12,702 nt of DNA, taken from positions 1 to 12,702 of the forward strand of contig DAOVRE010000016.1 in NCBI GenBank assembly GCA_030628305.1, read 5' to 3'. A program made the position numbers and the translations under genes. Source of the stretch: Candidatus Heimdallarchaeota archaeon. Its GTDB lineage: Archaea; Asgardarchaeota; Heimdallarchaeia; Heimdallarchaeales; Heimdallarchaeaceae. The notes below the pieces were generated by a model, which searched no databases, was not told where the DNA came from, and saw only the letters and a program-made list of their open reading frames with translations. Below are positions 1 to 6,992 of the stretch, in pieces (the first letter of the stretch is position 1; each line of letters begins with the position of its first letter).

Positions 1-279
1 AAAGAGTGGCAAAATCGCCTATTGTGTGAAGTAAATGACTTTTCAGTGAGAATAGCAGTGATTAAAGGTGATTTCTATTGGCATACTCACCATGATGATG
101 ATGAATTTTTCTATGTAGTTGATGGAACTCTATTCATAGATACAGCTGATGAAGTAATTGAACTTGGATCTAATCAAGCTTATCTAGTTCCCAAAGGGGT
201 AAAACACCGAACTCGAGCTCCTACCGGGACTTCAGTTCTAGTATTTGAAAAAAGCTCCACTGTACTTGCAGGTGATTAG
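1..279 (+). CDS. Cupin-domain protein, 5' end missing
   Basis: The reading frame is open from base 1, so the gene starts left of the window; a TTG at 22 is internal and unlikely to be the start. The visible 92 residues hold a single small beta-barrel cupin. Motif 1 is GDFYWHTHHDDDEFFYVVDG, matching G-x4-HxH-x4-E-x6-G, with the two His and the Glu as metal ligands. Motif 2 follows as G-x7-PxGxxH (LVPKGVKH), supplying the third His. All four ligands are present, so a metal-binding cupin fold is well supported. Substrate and reaction cannot be told: small stand-alone cupins include sugar isomerases, dioxygenases and sensors. The gene ends 65 bases before the tetR gene on the same strand; no shared role is visible. 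Confidence 0.85.
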   Translation, partial: KEWQNRLLCEVNDFSVRIAVIKGDFYWHTHHDDDEFFYVVDGTLFIDTADEVIELGSNQAYLVPKGVKHRTRAPTGTSVLVFEKSSTVLAGD

Positions 280-313
280 TCTCACTTCCTCAAAAATACA
301 ATTGTTCGGGAAG

Positions 314-322
314 TATTAATAA
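314..322 (+). promoter_or_regulatory. Possible TATA box of the tetR gene
   Basis: TATTAATAA lies about 25-30 bases before the ATG at 345, the spacing expected for a leaderless archaeal transcript. No Shine-Dalgarno sequence precedes the ATG. The element abuts the operator at 322-338. The region is AT-rich, so the assignment is tentative. Confidence 0.35.
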
Positions 323-338
323 ATGAGGCTTACTCATT
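322..338 (+). promoter_or_regulatory. TetR operator, copy 1 (autoregulatory site)
   Basis: Perfect 6-bp inverted repeat AATGAG-gctta-CTCATT with a 5-bp spacer. It sits between the putative TATA box and the ATG of the tetR gene, where a bound dimer would block initiation. The same 17-bp layout recurs twice before the Lnt-like gene (1096-1112, 1117-1133). Confidence 0.7.
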
Positions 339-344
339 AATATT

Positions 345-968
345 ATGGGTGGTTCCGATACTCCTCCTAAATTCCGTAGAAATAAGCAAGAGAAGATTGA
401 TCTTATTGTTAGAACTTTTCTCAAACTTGTTGAAGAATTAGGTTACTCCAATGTGAGTACAAACATGGTCGCTAGCAAAGCAGACATTAGTATTGGAACT
501 ATCTATAGGTATTTCCCAGAAGGCAAAGCAGCTATTTTGAAAGAAGGATTTAACGATACAATCGGTGAGTTTATGGAACTTGCTGATATCCTTAAGATAA
601 TTGCCGAGAATGATTATGACCTTATAAAAAAATTTGTAAGTAAATATCTTAAGGGTCATCAAGATTATCTACATCTCCATGAAGCGTATGAGCAAGCATC
701 ATTATCAAATAAAGAGATTTTTCACAGTTTTCAAGATAATATCAAGGAATATGCTCAAAAATACATCAATCTAATAAAAGAAAAAGATTCAAGTTTGAAG
801 CATATTTCAACTGAAAAAATTGTTGCTGCCATTGTCCTAATAATTAATGTAATAGAATCTTTGATTCACCATCATCTGTTTCATGAACCGCTTTTTGAAA
901 ACGATGAAGACTTAATCATCTATCTAACAAAATTATTTCAGTTTACCCTTACTATGTACGTTAAATGA
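345..968 (+). CDS. TetR/AcrR-family transcriptional regulator
   Basis: 207 residues, the usual TetR length. The N-terminal DNA-binding domain spans roughly residues 14-60: a first helix with IVRTFLKLVEELGY, then the helix-turn-helix NVSTNMVASKADISIGTIYR followed by YF and a Lys-rich turn, the classical TetR signature. The rest (about 65-207) is all-helical and variable, as expected for the ligand-binding and dimerisation domain; it contains a His-rich stretch (LIHHHLFHEPLF, about 174-185), so metal or a small hydrophobic ligand are both open. A palindromic operator lies just upstream of its own start and two matching ones lie before the next gene, so it most likely represses itself and the Lnt-like gene. 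The start ATG 345 has no ribosome binding site, consistent with a leaderless mRNA. The ligand is unknown. Confidence 0.9.
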   Translation: MGGSDTPPKFRRNKQEKIDLIVRTFLKLVEELGYSNVSTNMVASKADISIGTIYRYFPEGKAAILKEGFNDTIGEFMELADILKIIAENDYDLIKKFVSKYLKGHQDYLHLHEAYEQASLSNKEIFHSFQDNIKEYAQKYINLIKEKDSSLKHISTEKIVAAIVLIINVIESLIHHHLFHEPLFENDEDLIIYLTKLFQFTLTMYVK

Positions 969-969
969 A

Positions 970-1000
970 TTTTGTAATTTGTTTCCTTTCATCTTTATCC
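970..1000 (+). terminator. Possible T-rich terminator after tetR
   Basis: A pyrimidine-rich stretch with several short T-runs (TTTTG, TTTGTTTCCTTTC) directly follows the tetR stop. Archaeal RNA polymerase can stop on T-tracts without a hairpin. There is no stem-loop, so support is weak. Confidence 0.25.
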
Positions 1001-1087
1001 TATATGTACTATTGCCGCTATTTCCCCTCTTTAACCTGATTCTTAACTGAAACTTCTCTCTTCTCCCTTGGTGATAATTTCAAAACA

Positions 1088-1095
1088 TTTAAATA
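1088..1095 (+). promoter_or_regulatory. TATA box of the Lnt-like gene
   Basis: TTTAAATA is a close match to the archaeal TATA consensus. It predicts a transcription start near 1115-1122, inside the tandem operators, and a leader of about 60 bases that carries a Shine-Dalgarno sequence. Confidence 0.6.
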
Positions 1096-1133
1096 ACTGA
1101 GCATTACTCATTAATATATGAGCGCTGCTCATT
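1096..1133 (+). promoter_or_regulatory. Tandem TetR operators, copies 2 and 3
   Basis: Two 17-bp sites with the same design as the one before tetR: ACTGAG-catta-CTCATT (1096-1112) and TATGAG-cgctg-CTCATT (1117-1133). Shared core is TGAG-N5-CTCATT, followed by AA in all three copies. Their centres are 21 bp apart, about two helical turns, so two dimers would bind the same face of the DNA. They begin right after the TATA box and cover the predicted transcription start, which suggests repression. Confidence 0.75.
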
Positions 1134-1163
1134 AACAATATCCCTTGTATAAAAATCAGTAAT

Positions 1164-1169
1164 AAGGAG
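1164..1169 (+). promoter_or_regulatory. Shine-Dalgarno site that fixes the GTG start at 1178
   Basis: AAGGAG lies 8 bases before GTG 1178. It is the clearest ribosome binding site on the plus strand here and supports the unusual GTG start. Confidence 0.7.
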
Positions 1170-1177
1170 CAAAAAAA

Positions 1178-2713
1178 GTGACAAACAATCAAGAAACTAA
1201 AGCAGATTTCAAATTTATTAAACTTGCAATTCAGAAATTCAAATCAAATATAGATTACTTCTATCTAATAGCTGGGGTGGTATTTTATGGTTTAATCGCA
1301 TTTCGATGGCATATGCCTTTAGCAGCATGGATCGCACCTATTTTTCTCATAAAATTCTTTAGAAACCAAGAGAAAATTAAAACCACACTCATCGCTCTTC
1401 CTTTATTGGGCATCTCTTCATTCTTAAAGATGAGAGGTGGTTGGGATATCTCTGTCGTTTTTCAAATAGCAGTGTGTATTTTCTTGCCGTTAGTGATAAT
1501 GCTTCCTCTCTATCTAGATCGATATCTCTATAGGAAATATAATTCAGGATGGATAACACTGGCTTATCCAGCTTTGGTGATAGCAATAGAATTTCTTTTG
1601 GGATTAACCCTCCTAGGTACAGCATTTTCAGTTGGTGTAACTCAAATAGAACACACTGCAATAATTCAAGTTTCTGCGCTTACTGGTGCTTGGGGTGTGT
1701 CCTTTCTGATAGCTTGGACAGCTGTAAACATTAATCAGATTTGGGATCCAAGTTTTAATTTGAAGAAACCTCCAAAGTCTGTTAAGATATTTGCTATAAT
1801 TTTCCTTGTAAACATTCTTTTTGGGGCTTCTAGACTTGCGATTACTCCCCCCAATTCTTCAACTGTACGTATAGGGTCAATTTCTGTTGAGCATCATGGA
1901 GATTACTGGGGTGAAATTATAGATAACAATACTCCCCCTGAAAGTGTTGCTACCTATTCGCAAGAATTTCAAGAAATTGAAGATGAATTGTTTTTGCAGT
2001 CAGAAAGAGCAGTGGCTGCTGGATCAAAAATAATTTTCTGGTCAGAAGGAAATTGCGTTTATTTTGAAGATCAAGAAGAGGATTTTCTCAATCGATCAGC
2101 TGAGTTTGCACTTGCCAACGAGGTTTATTTCCTTCCTGGTGTTCTTAAACTAAATTATAATTCTACCCTAGGAAATAACAAAGCTATAATGTTTGGTCCT
2201 GATGGAATGATTAAATTTGAATATGAGAAAACATACTCTTGGTATGAATCCGAATCTGATGGAATTATAGCTCATGTTGATACTCCTTATGGTAGAATCG
2301 CAAGTACGATATGTTTTGACAATGACTTCCCTATATTCATTAGGCAAGCTGGAAAAGCCAATGTAGATATTTTATTAGTTCCTTCCTTTGATACTGAGGT
2401 AATAAAGAAATACCATGGACAAACTACTTTATTCCGCGCAATCGAAAATGGTATGTCCGTGATACGCCAATCGAATAAAGGCTGTTCTTATGCTGTTGAC
2501 TACCTTGGAAATATCATCGCGTATCAAGATTACTTCATGACAGAAGATCGATTAATGATTTCAGATATCCCTACCCAAGGATCCAAAACGCTTTATCCAA
2601 TTCTAGGCGATTGGTTAGTTTATATCAGTTTCTTATTCCTAATTCTTTTTGCGGTAGAAGGAGTATATTATCAGTTTAAGAAGAAATCTCTATTTTTCTT
2701 AAAACGACGCTAA
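1178..2713 (+). CDS. Apolipoprotein N-acyltransferase-like membrane CN-hydrolase
   Basis: 511 residues, the length and layout of Lnt: about six to seven N-terminal membrane helices (residues ~28-222), an extracytoplasmic nitrilase-fold domain (~228-465), and one last membrane helix (~480-498) with a Lys/Arg-rich tail. The catalytic triad of the family is present: Glu290 in IIFWSEGN, Lys351 in YEKTYSW and Cys379 in STICFDNDFP. The segment FRAIENGMSVIRQSNKG matches the Lnt region after the active site, and LYPILGDW resembles the loop before the final helix. In bacteria Lnt N-acylates the lipidated Cys of lipoproteins; here the acyl donor and target are unknown. Asp381 stands where Lnt has an essential Glu two residues after the Cys, and the Lys-Cys spacing (28) is much shorter than in E. 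coli Lnt (52), so specificity may differ. It starts at GTG with a good AAGGAG and is preceded by two TetR operators. Confidence 0.8.
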   Translation: MTNNQETKADFKFIKLAIQKFKSNIDYFYLIAGVVFYGLIAFRWHMPLAAWIAPIFLIKFFRNQEKIKTTLIALPLLGISSFLKMRGGWDISVVFQIAVCIFLPLVIMLPLYLDRYLYRKYNSGWITLAYPALVIAIEFLLGLTLLGTAFSVGVTQIEHTAIIQVSALTGAWGVSFLIAWTAVNINQIWDPSFNLKKPPKSVKIFAIIFLVNILFGASRLAITPPNSSTVRIGSISVEHHGDYWGEIIDNNTPPESVATYSQEFQEIEDELFLQSERAVAAGSKIIFWSEGNCVYFEDQEEDFLNRSAEFALANEVYFLPGVLKLNYNSTLGNNKAIMFGPDGMIKFEYEKTYSWYESESDGIIAHVDTPYGRIASTICFDNDFPIFIRQAGKANVDILLVPSFDTEVIKKYHGQTTLFRAIENGMSVIRQSNKGCSYAVDYLGNIIAYQDYFMTEDRLMISDIPTQGSKTLYPILGDWLVYISFLFLILFAVEGVYYQFKKKSLFFLKRR

Positions 2714-2740
2714 AGCACTGTACTCGGATGTTCATTTAGC

Positions 2741-2748
2741 TATAAATA
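2741..2748 (+). promoter_or_regulatory. TATA box of the 7TM protein gene
   Basis: TATAAATA, an almost ideal archaeal TATA box, 51 bases before ATG 2799. The transcript would start near 2770 with a leader of about 30 bases, so this gene is expressed separately from the Lnt-like gene upstream. Confidence 0.6.
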
Positions 2749-2798
2749 TAAAGGGGTTTTCACAACATAATAATAAAATTATAATTTGGTAGATTCGA

Positions 2799-4049
2799 AT
2801 GGTGTTTATCTTTGACTTCATGCCTATGATAATTTCAATCTCTCAGCTTTTATTTGGTGCTGGGCTTTTTATTTGGCTCTTTTTAGTATACAGAAAAAAT
2901 AAGTATCAGACAGTAAAATATCTGTTGATTGCTACTACAATTCTTCTAACAGCACAATTTATAACAGCTGTTTTCACGAGTTCTTTTAGAATAGGTGATT
3001 TAAATCCTGATGCTGTACCTACAATCATGTGGGCCTTGTTATCTGTTTCTGAGCTTATAGCAACTTTTTGCTTATTATTGTTTTTTGAAGCTTTTATGTC
3101 TGAAAGAGTTCTGACAAAAAGAAATAATCTGGTATTAATGATTATCACATCAGTGTCAACTGGAATTATTGGTTTTGGAGTGGTTGTTACGCGTATTTTC
3201 TCTGAATTATCCATAGGACTTGATAATTTAGATGAAGTGTTCATTCTACTAGATGCTAGTGAATATATCGTAACTGGTATGTTTACTTTTTTCCTCACTA
3301 TGGGTGGTATAATTTCAGTTGTTATGGGAATACTGCTCTTCAAGAACTTAATGAAACTGAGAAAAAAAACACGCGACCAAGAAATTAGCAAATCGATCAC
3401 TAAGATGTCTATTGTTGTATTGTTATTAACAATAGCTCCAATTCTTCTCTCTAGCGCGGTTCAGACACACATAAGCGGACAAATTGGTGTTTTGATAATC
3501 TTGGTGTGTATTGGTGTATTCTTCATATTTTATATGAGAGGTGGTATGTTCAACATACAGTCACAAAGCCTTCGGAGATTACTTATCATTAATCAAGGTG
3601 GTATCCCGGTTTATAGTTATGTTTTTCAGCATTTTGATAAACCAAAGAAAGAAGAAACTACTGTAGAAATGGCAGATGAAGATCAAGAACTACTCTTTTC
3701 TGGAGCACTTAAAGCTATATCTATTCTTCTTGAAGAATTCACTGGTACCAATCATACAATTGAAGAAATATTCTTTGGTAATTTATTGATGATGATAAAA
3801 CAATGCAGAGATCTTTCTATAGTATTAGTCGCAGACGAGTCTTCTATATTCTTCAGAGAAGCTTTGGAATCTTTCAGCAAGCAATTACATAAAACAATCC
3901 CTGACATTAATCAGATATTCAATTTCACAAAAGAACAAACCACAAAGGCGTCTCTATTACTAGAACATCAATTTGGTGTAGGCGGAAAGACAGATATGCA
4001 TTGGTTGAAAAGATTTAAACCAGCTGGTACAGCTGCAACAAATCTTTGA
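2799..4049 (+). CDS. Seven-helix membrane protein with soluble C-terminal, possibly longin/roadblock-like, domain
   Basis: 416 residues. Seven hydrophobic helices can be placed at about 10-31, 41-61, 73-98, 110-132, 156-182, 203-221 and 229-247, a layout like 7TM sensory receptors. A basic cytoplasmic loop (NLMKLRKKTRDQ, ~183-194) lies between helices 5 and 6. The soluble tail (~257-380) begins LLIINQGGIPVYSYVFQ, then has DEDQELLFSGALKAISILLE and ends its core with LSIVLVADESSIFFREALES. That order (beta hairpin with GG-P, acidic linker, amphipathic helix, strand VLVAD, long helix) resembles longin/roadblock-type alpha-beta domains of archaeal membrane and GTPase-associated proteins. The assignment is by eye only. 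No kinase, HAMP or methyl-accepting motifs are present. It has its own TATA box and its stop touches that of the methyltransferase on the other strand. Confidence 0.7.
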   Translation: MVFIFDFMPMIISISQLLFGAGLFIWLFLVYRKNKYQTVKYLLIATTILLTAQFITAVFTSSFRIGDLNPDAVPTIMWALLSVSELIATFCLLLFFEAFMSERVLTKRNNLVLMIITSVSTGIIGFGVVVTRIFSELSIGLDNLDEVFILLDASEYIVTGMFTFFLTMGGIISVVMGILLFKNLMKLRKKTRDQEISKSITKMSIVVLLLTIAPILLSSAVQTHISGQIGVLIILVCIGVFFIFYMRGGMFNIQSQSLRRLLIINQGGIPVYSYVFQHFDKPKKEETTVEMADEDQELLFSGALKAISILLEEFTGTNHTIEEIFFGNLLMMIKQCRDLSIVLVADESSIFFREALESFSKQLHKTIPDINQIFNFTKEQTTKASLLLEHQFGVGGKTDMHWLKRFKPAGTAATNL

Positions 4050-4064
4050 TCAAATTTTCTTTCT
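4021..4064 (+). terminator. Possible terminator for the 7TM gene: hairpin plus T-rich tract
   Basis: CAGCTG-gta-CAGCTG (4021-4035) forms a short 6-bp stem within the last codons, and TTTTCTTTCTT (4054-4064) follows the stop. With no space between the convergent genes, any terminator must lie inside coding sequence. Tentative. Confidence 0.3.
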
Positions 4065-4664
4065 TACTACATAACTTATGTAACCATTGTTAAGAACCAA
4101 ATCAGGAAGCTTAAAACTGAATTTTCTGGTTTCCTTATATAATACTTCGTGGTTTTCAAAGTATTTATCTGCTTCATCTTCTTTATGACAGGAATGTAGT
4201 ACTTCCTCGCCTTCAATACTCATCCAGAACTCACCAGGTTTTCTCTCTTCTCCATATACTGATGTTTCCCCATCTTGCCATATGAAATTAACATAAAGTA
4301 ATCCATCCTTTTTTAATACTCTTAGCATCTCTTCAATTGCTTTTTCCATATCTACTTTGTTTATATGAAAAACAGTATTATAAGAAAAAACACATCCAAA
4401 AGATTCATTGTCAAATGGTATCTTTCGCATATCTGCTTTAACTATGTTTAAATTCAAATTGTTCGAACTAGCAAATTCTTCTGCAATTACGATTCTAGAC
4501 TCATCGATATCTATTCCAGTTGTTTTGTATCCTCGAATACTAAAGAGAGCTAATGGTGGTCTTCTACCTCCTGCCCCACAATCTAATACGGTTTTTTCAA
4601 CTGGGTATGTTTCGATAATTCGTAAGAATCTTGCTATTTCTGGAGGAAAATTTACTGTAATCAT
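4050..4664 (-). CDS. Class I SAM-dependent methyltransferase
   Basis: 204 residues with a standard Rossmann methyltransferase core. Motif I is TVLDCGAGGRRPPLALF (residues ~25-41), the acidic end of strand 2 is GIDID (50-54), motif II-like region is ADMRKIPFDNESFGCVFS (~77-94), and the post-motif loop is MLRVLKKDGLLYVNF (~113-127). This is the Methyltransf_11/25 pattern seen in small-molecule and quinone methyltransferases; the substrate cannot be read from the sequence. Motif I has two Arg and two Pro after the Gly-rich turn, slightly unusual. The ATG at 4664 has no strong Shine-Dalgarno site. The stop codon is immediately adjacent to that of the convergent 7TM gene, forming TGATCA. The wHTH gene lies 71 bases upstream on the same strand, so read-through from the ABC operon is possible, though the gap holds a TATA-like element. 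Confidence 0.85.
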   Translation of the reverse strand: MITVNFPPEIARFLRIIETYPVEKTVLDCGAGGRRPPLALFSIRGYKTTGIDIDESRIVIAEEFASSNNLNLNIVKADMRKIPFDNESFGCVFSYNTVFHINKVDMEKAIEEMLRVLKKDGLLYVNFIWQDGETSVYGEERKPGEFWMSIEGEEVLHSCHKEDEADKYFENHEVLYKETRKFSFKLPDLVLNNGYISYVVRKKI

Positions 4665-4704
4665 TGATTTATTGCTTTCAAAAGCACTGATAAATCTATC
4701 CTAC

Positions 4705-4714
4705 ATATTTTAAT
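4705..4714 (-). promoter_or_regulatory. Possible TATA box of the methyltransferase gene
   Basis: On the minus strand this reads TTAAAATAT about 45 bases before ATG 4664. It would let the methyltransferase be transcribed apart from the ABC operon. AT-rich context makes it uncertain. Confidence 0.3.
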
Positions 4715-4735
4715 TATAGAATGTATGAGGTTTAA

Positions 4736-5104
4736 CTAATTAGGCCATTCAATTTTGAAGACAAATTTCTTTGCAACAGCGCGATAAAATTTCATCATAA
4801 TACTATATTCACTCAATTGCTCTTTAGAAATGAGAATTATTTCATGTTGTAGAAGATCGTCAAGATGACGCTTTATTGTGCCTGGATTCATACCTGTAGC
4901 ATGTTTTAAATCAATTATTGTCATCTCTTTCTTAATTAGCATTTTGAGAATTTGTCCTTTTTTTTCGTGGAAAACTATAGGTACAGCATAAGGATCTGTG
5001 AGAATAATTTCCTCCTTTGGTTGAAGTTTTTCTTCTTTTCGTTTATCCTTCTGCGACACTTTTTTCACCACTCTAAACTGAACCTGCAATAATTTTATCT
5101 TCAT
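4736..5104 (-). CDS. Small winged-helix (ArsR-like) transcriptional regulator
   Basis: 122 residues. After a highly charged Lys/Glu/Gln-rich leader (~14-32) comes a compact winged helix at ~50-95: ILKMLIKKEMTIIDLKHATG then MNPGTIKRHLDDLLQHEIIL, a helix-turn-helix with recognition helix NPGTIKRHLDDLL, followed by a short wing and a C-terminal helix ending KFYRAVAKKF. This is the archaeal ArsR/HTH_20 style. The ATG at 5104 overlaps the end of the upstream membrane-protein gene by 32 bases. A GTG at 5071 lies one base after that gene's stop, giving a 111-residue protein lacking MKIKLLQVQFR; that start would fit the family better. The last gene of the ABC operon, it is a natural candidate to bind the palindromes in front of that operon, which is inference. 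Confidence 0.8.
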   Translation of the reverse strand: MKIKLLQVQFRVVKKVSQKDKRKEEKLQPKEEIILTDPYAVPIVFHEKKGQILKMLIKKEMTIIDLKHATGMNPGTIKRHLDDLLQHEIILISKEQLSEYSIMMKFYRAVAKKFVFKIEWPN

Positions 5105-6005
5105 TATCTACTTTTGATGGATTTTCTTGTTTTGTAAGAGGTTTAAATCTTTCAAATTCAACACTGTTGTATATTCTAGTTGCAATTAATGCCATCATTG
5201 GAAATCCTATAAATAATTTATATACTTGAAGAATGATTGCAATACCTCTGATTACTTCAATCCATACAGTTCCTTCTAAAACAGGATATGTTAATTGTAA
5301 AACTCCAGACATAATTAATGATGGTGCTATAAAAATCAAAAAGTAGATTCCCCATGTTTTCACTAAACGTTTCCATTCTTTCTTTACAATTCTAAAAGAT
5401 TCTTTGAAACTATTTTTCAGATTGCCTTGAGCAGTAACGCTAGGGAGAGTATTACTGAACACTATTAAAACCACGAAGATTATTAGATATCTTATAACTT
5501 CAAAAACTATTACTAGATTACCCATAGATGGCCAAGGAGTCGTTTGGTCTCTTATGTGCATAATGTGATCTGGTATGAAGAAACTAAATCCTGTTACAAA
5601 AGTTAAAAGGATATATTTCCACCAATGTTCCTTGAAATAGCTAAAAGCTTTCTTGAATTCTGTAAACATATCTCCAGAAGTGAAAATATCATAAGCTAAA
5701 CCAAATTGACAGTATAGGAAACCGACCATTACTAAATAAGCCAAAATCGGAATAATAAGCCAAACTCTTAGTGTTATGTCGGGATCTTCTGCTTTGTTAG
5801 GTATAAGATCTGTAAGATCTAATTCGGGAGAAAGAACAAAAATCAGAACGAGTATCCCTATCATTATCGAAATAACTACAATGAAAGCAATAAAAGCAAA
5901 GAGTTCTGTTGCAAGAAATGATTTATAATTTGCTTTAAGAAACTGCCAACTTAATTTGAAATCAGTTTTCGTTTCAGAAACTTTTGGGGATTCAGCTTCA
6001 CTCAT
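5073..6005 (-). CDS. Six-helix membrane protein of the ABC-transporter operon
   Basis: 310 residues from ATG 6005; a TTG nine bases upstream is a less likely start. About six membrane segments are visible: a very long hydrophobic stretch around 30-60, LRVWLIIPILAYLVMVGFLY, WWKYILLTFVTGFSFFIP, LVIVFEVIRYLIIFVVLIVF, WGIYFLIFIAPSLIMSGVLQ, and a last one around IIL...KLFIGFPMMALIAT. Between them are amphipathic stretches (YFKEHWWKY; SFKESFRIVKKEWKRLVKTW) that recur as a 'polar helix followed by WK' before a membrane helix, suggesting an internal repeat. The pattern resembles poorly characterised archaeal integral membrane families (DUF4013/GPDPase-membrane type). No catalytic motif is seen. It follows the permease after an 82-91-base gap which contains AAATAAATAA (6028-6037, minus), a possible internal promoter. 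Function unknown; perhaps an accessory part of the exporter. Confidence 0.75.
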   Translation of the reverse strand: MSEAESPKVSETKTDFKLSWQFLKANYKSFLATELFAFIAFIVVISIMIGILVLIFVLSPELDLTDLIPNKAEDPDITLRVWLIIPILAYLVMVGFLYCQFGLAYDIFTSGDMFTEFKKAFSYFKEHWWKYILLTFVTGFSFFIPDHIMHIRDQTTPWPSMGNLVIVFEVIRYLIIFVVLIVFSNTLPSVTAQGNLKNSFKESFRIVKKEWKRLVKTWGIYFLIFIAPSLIMSGVLQLTYPVLEGTVWIEVIRGIAIILQVYKLFIGFPMMALIATRIYNSVEFERFKPLTKQENPSKVDNEDKIIAGSV

Positions 6006-6096
6006 GTTAATCAACAGCGTTCTTTGTTATTTATTTCTTTCTAGTTGGTAAATGAAGAAAGAAAGGGAGTTGTGATATCCCCTTCTTAATTTCAAT

Positions 6097-6987
6097 CTAC
6101 TTTTGTTGTCTTCTTCTGAATAAGAAATATGCTGCTACAAGGAGTATTGCTGAATAAATCAACATACCTATTATTGCTCCACCTGCGCTTGGGGTTATCC
6201 ATTGCATGACTGTGGGTGCATCTCCTCCAGGATGAGGTCCTCCCAGAAACCCTTCAACAAATCTACTATCAACTGGCGGCATTGCAAAGCTTTGTGTTAT
6301 AATGTTAGAGTAGTAAGTTAGAATAAATAATGGTTCTATTTCTACTCCAGTTATAGTTAAGATTGTACTTCCAAGAGTAAATACAAGAAGTACCATAACT
6401 AGACTTACAACTATTACAGTTGATGTTTTCTTCATAAAGCTACTAAAGAAGATAACCAATGAGAGAACTAAAAAGGTATAGAGCAATGCCCAGCCTAATG
6501 AAGCCCAAGTTTCAACAGGTAGATTTGTGTATTTGAATGCAGCAGCTATCACAACAAGTATGTAATAGAATATAACAGCTAAAGCAGATAGTAAGTATCT
6601 AGCAATCAATCGCCCTACAAAAAGGCGTCCTTTAGTAATTTTTGGAAATAATAGATTACCTGTTTGTTTATCATAATCTAAAGCAATTATATTACCTCCA
6701 AACATTGATGCAATTATTAGAATAAAGAAACTAATCATTCCCAGATAAGAAGTGATATAGTCTGTTGCTGTTTCTGGACTCTCTCCTAACCTACTTTCTG
6801 TAATAATATTGATTATTAGCGAAAGTGCGAAGATGAAACAAGCTACAAACAGAGAAATAATCATATTCTTTACATTTCGTCTAAGCTCAAATCTAGTTGT
6901 CGCACCTACTTGATCTAAACTTCTCATTAGTCCAACAGGTTTCCTTTCAAACCTTGACTCTAAATTTCCTTCTTGTGTTATTGACAT
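6097..6987 (-). CDS. ABC-2 type transporter permease
   Basis: 296 residues from ATG 6987. A GTG at 6996 overlaps the ATPase stop (GTGA), but GGAG at 6996-6999 sits 8 bases before ATG 6987, which decides the start. After a cytoplasmic N-terminus with an amphipathic helix come about six membrane helices: MIISLFVACFIFALSLIINI, MISFFILIIASMFGGNIIAL, ARYLLSALAVIFYYILVVIA, WALLYTFLVLSLVIFFSSF, TVIVVSLVMVLLVFTLGSTI and GGAIIGMLIYSAILLVAAYF, ending RRRQQK. The loop after helix 2 (LDYDKQTGNLLFPKITKGRL) is the typical ABC-2 segment that contacts the ATPase. A long outside loop (about 215-265) is Gly/Pro-rich. It is translationally coupled to the ATPase gene before it; together they form an exporter of unknown substrate. 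Confidence 0.85.
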   Translation of the reverse strand: MSITQEGNLESRFERKPVGLMRSLDQVGATTRFELRRNVKNMIISLFVACFIFALSLIINIITESRLGESPETATDYITSYLGMISFFILIIASMFGGNIIALDYDKQTGNLLFPKITKGRLFVGRLIARYLLSALAVIFYYILVVIAAAFKYTNLPVETWASLGWALLYTFLVLSLVIFFSSFMKKTSTVIVVSLVMVLLVFTLGSTILTITGVEIEPLFILTYYSNIITQSFAMPPVDSRFVEGFLGGPHPGGDAPTVMQWITPSAGGAIIGMLIYSAILLVAAYFLFRRRQQK

Positions 6988-6992
6988 TTCAA

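Noticed and set aside
2785..2805. GGTAGATTCGAAT, tRNA T-loop-like string
   Set aside because: No acceptor stem, anticodon arm or D-loop around it.
2906..3400. 164-codon minus-strand open frame inside the 7TM gene
   Set aside because: Antisense shadow; the plus-strand frame has clear membrane helices and a promoter.
4408..4713. 101-codon plus-strand frame over the methyltransferase
   Set aside because: Antisense to clear methyltransferase motifs.
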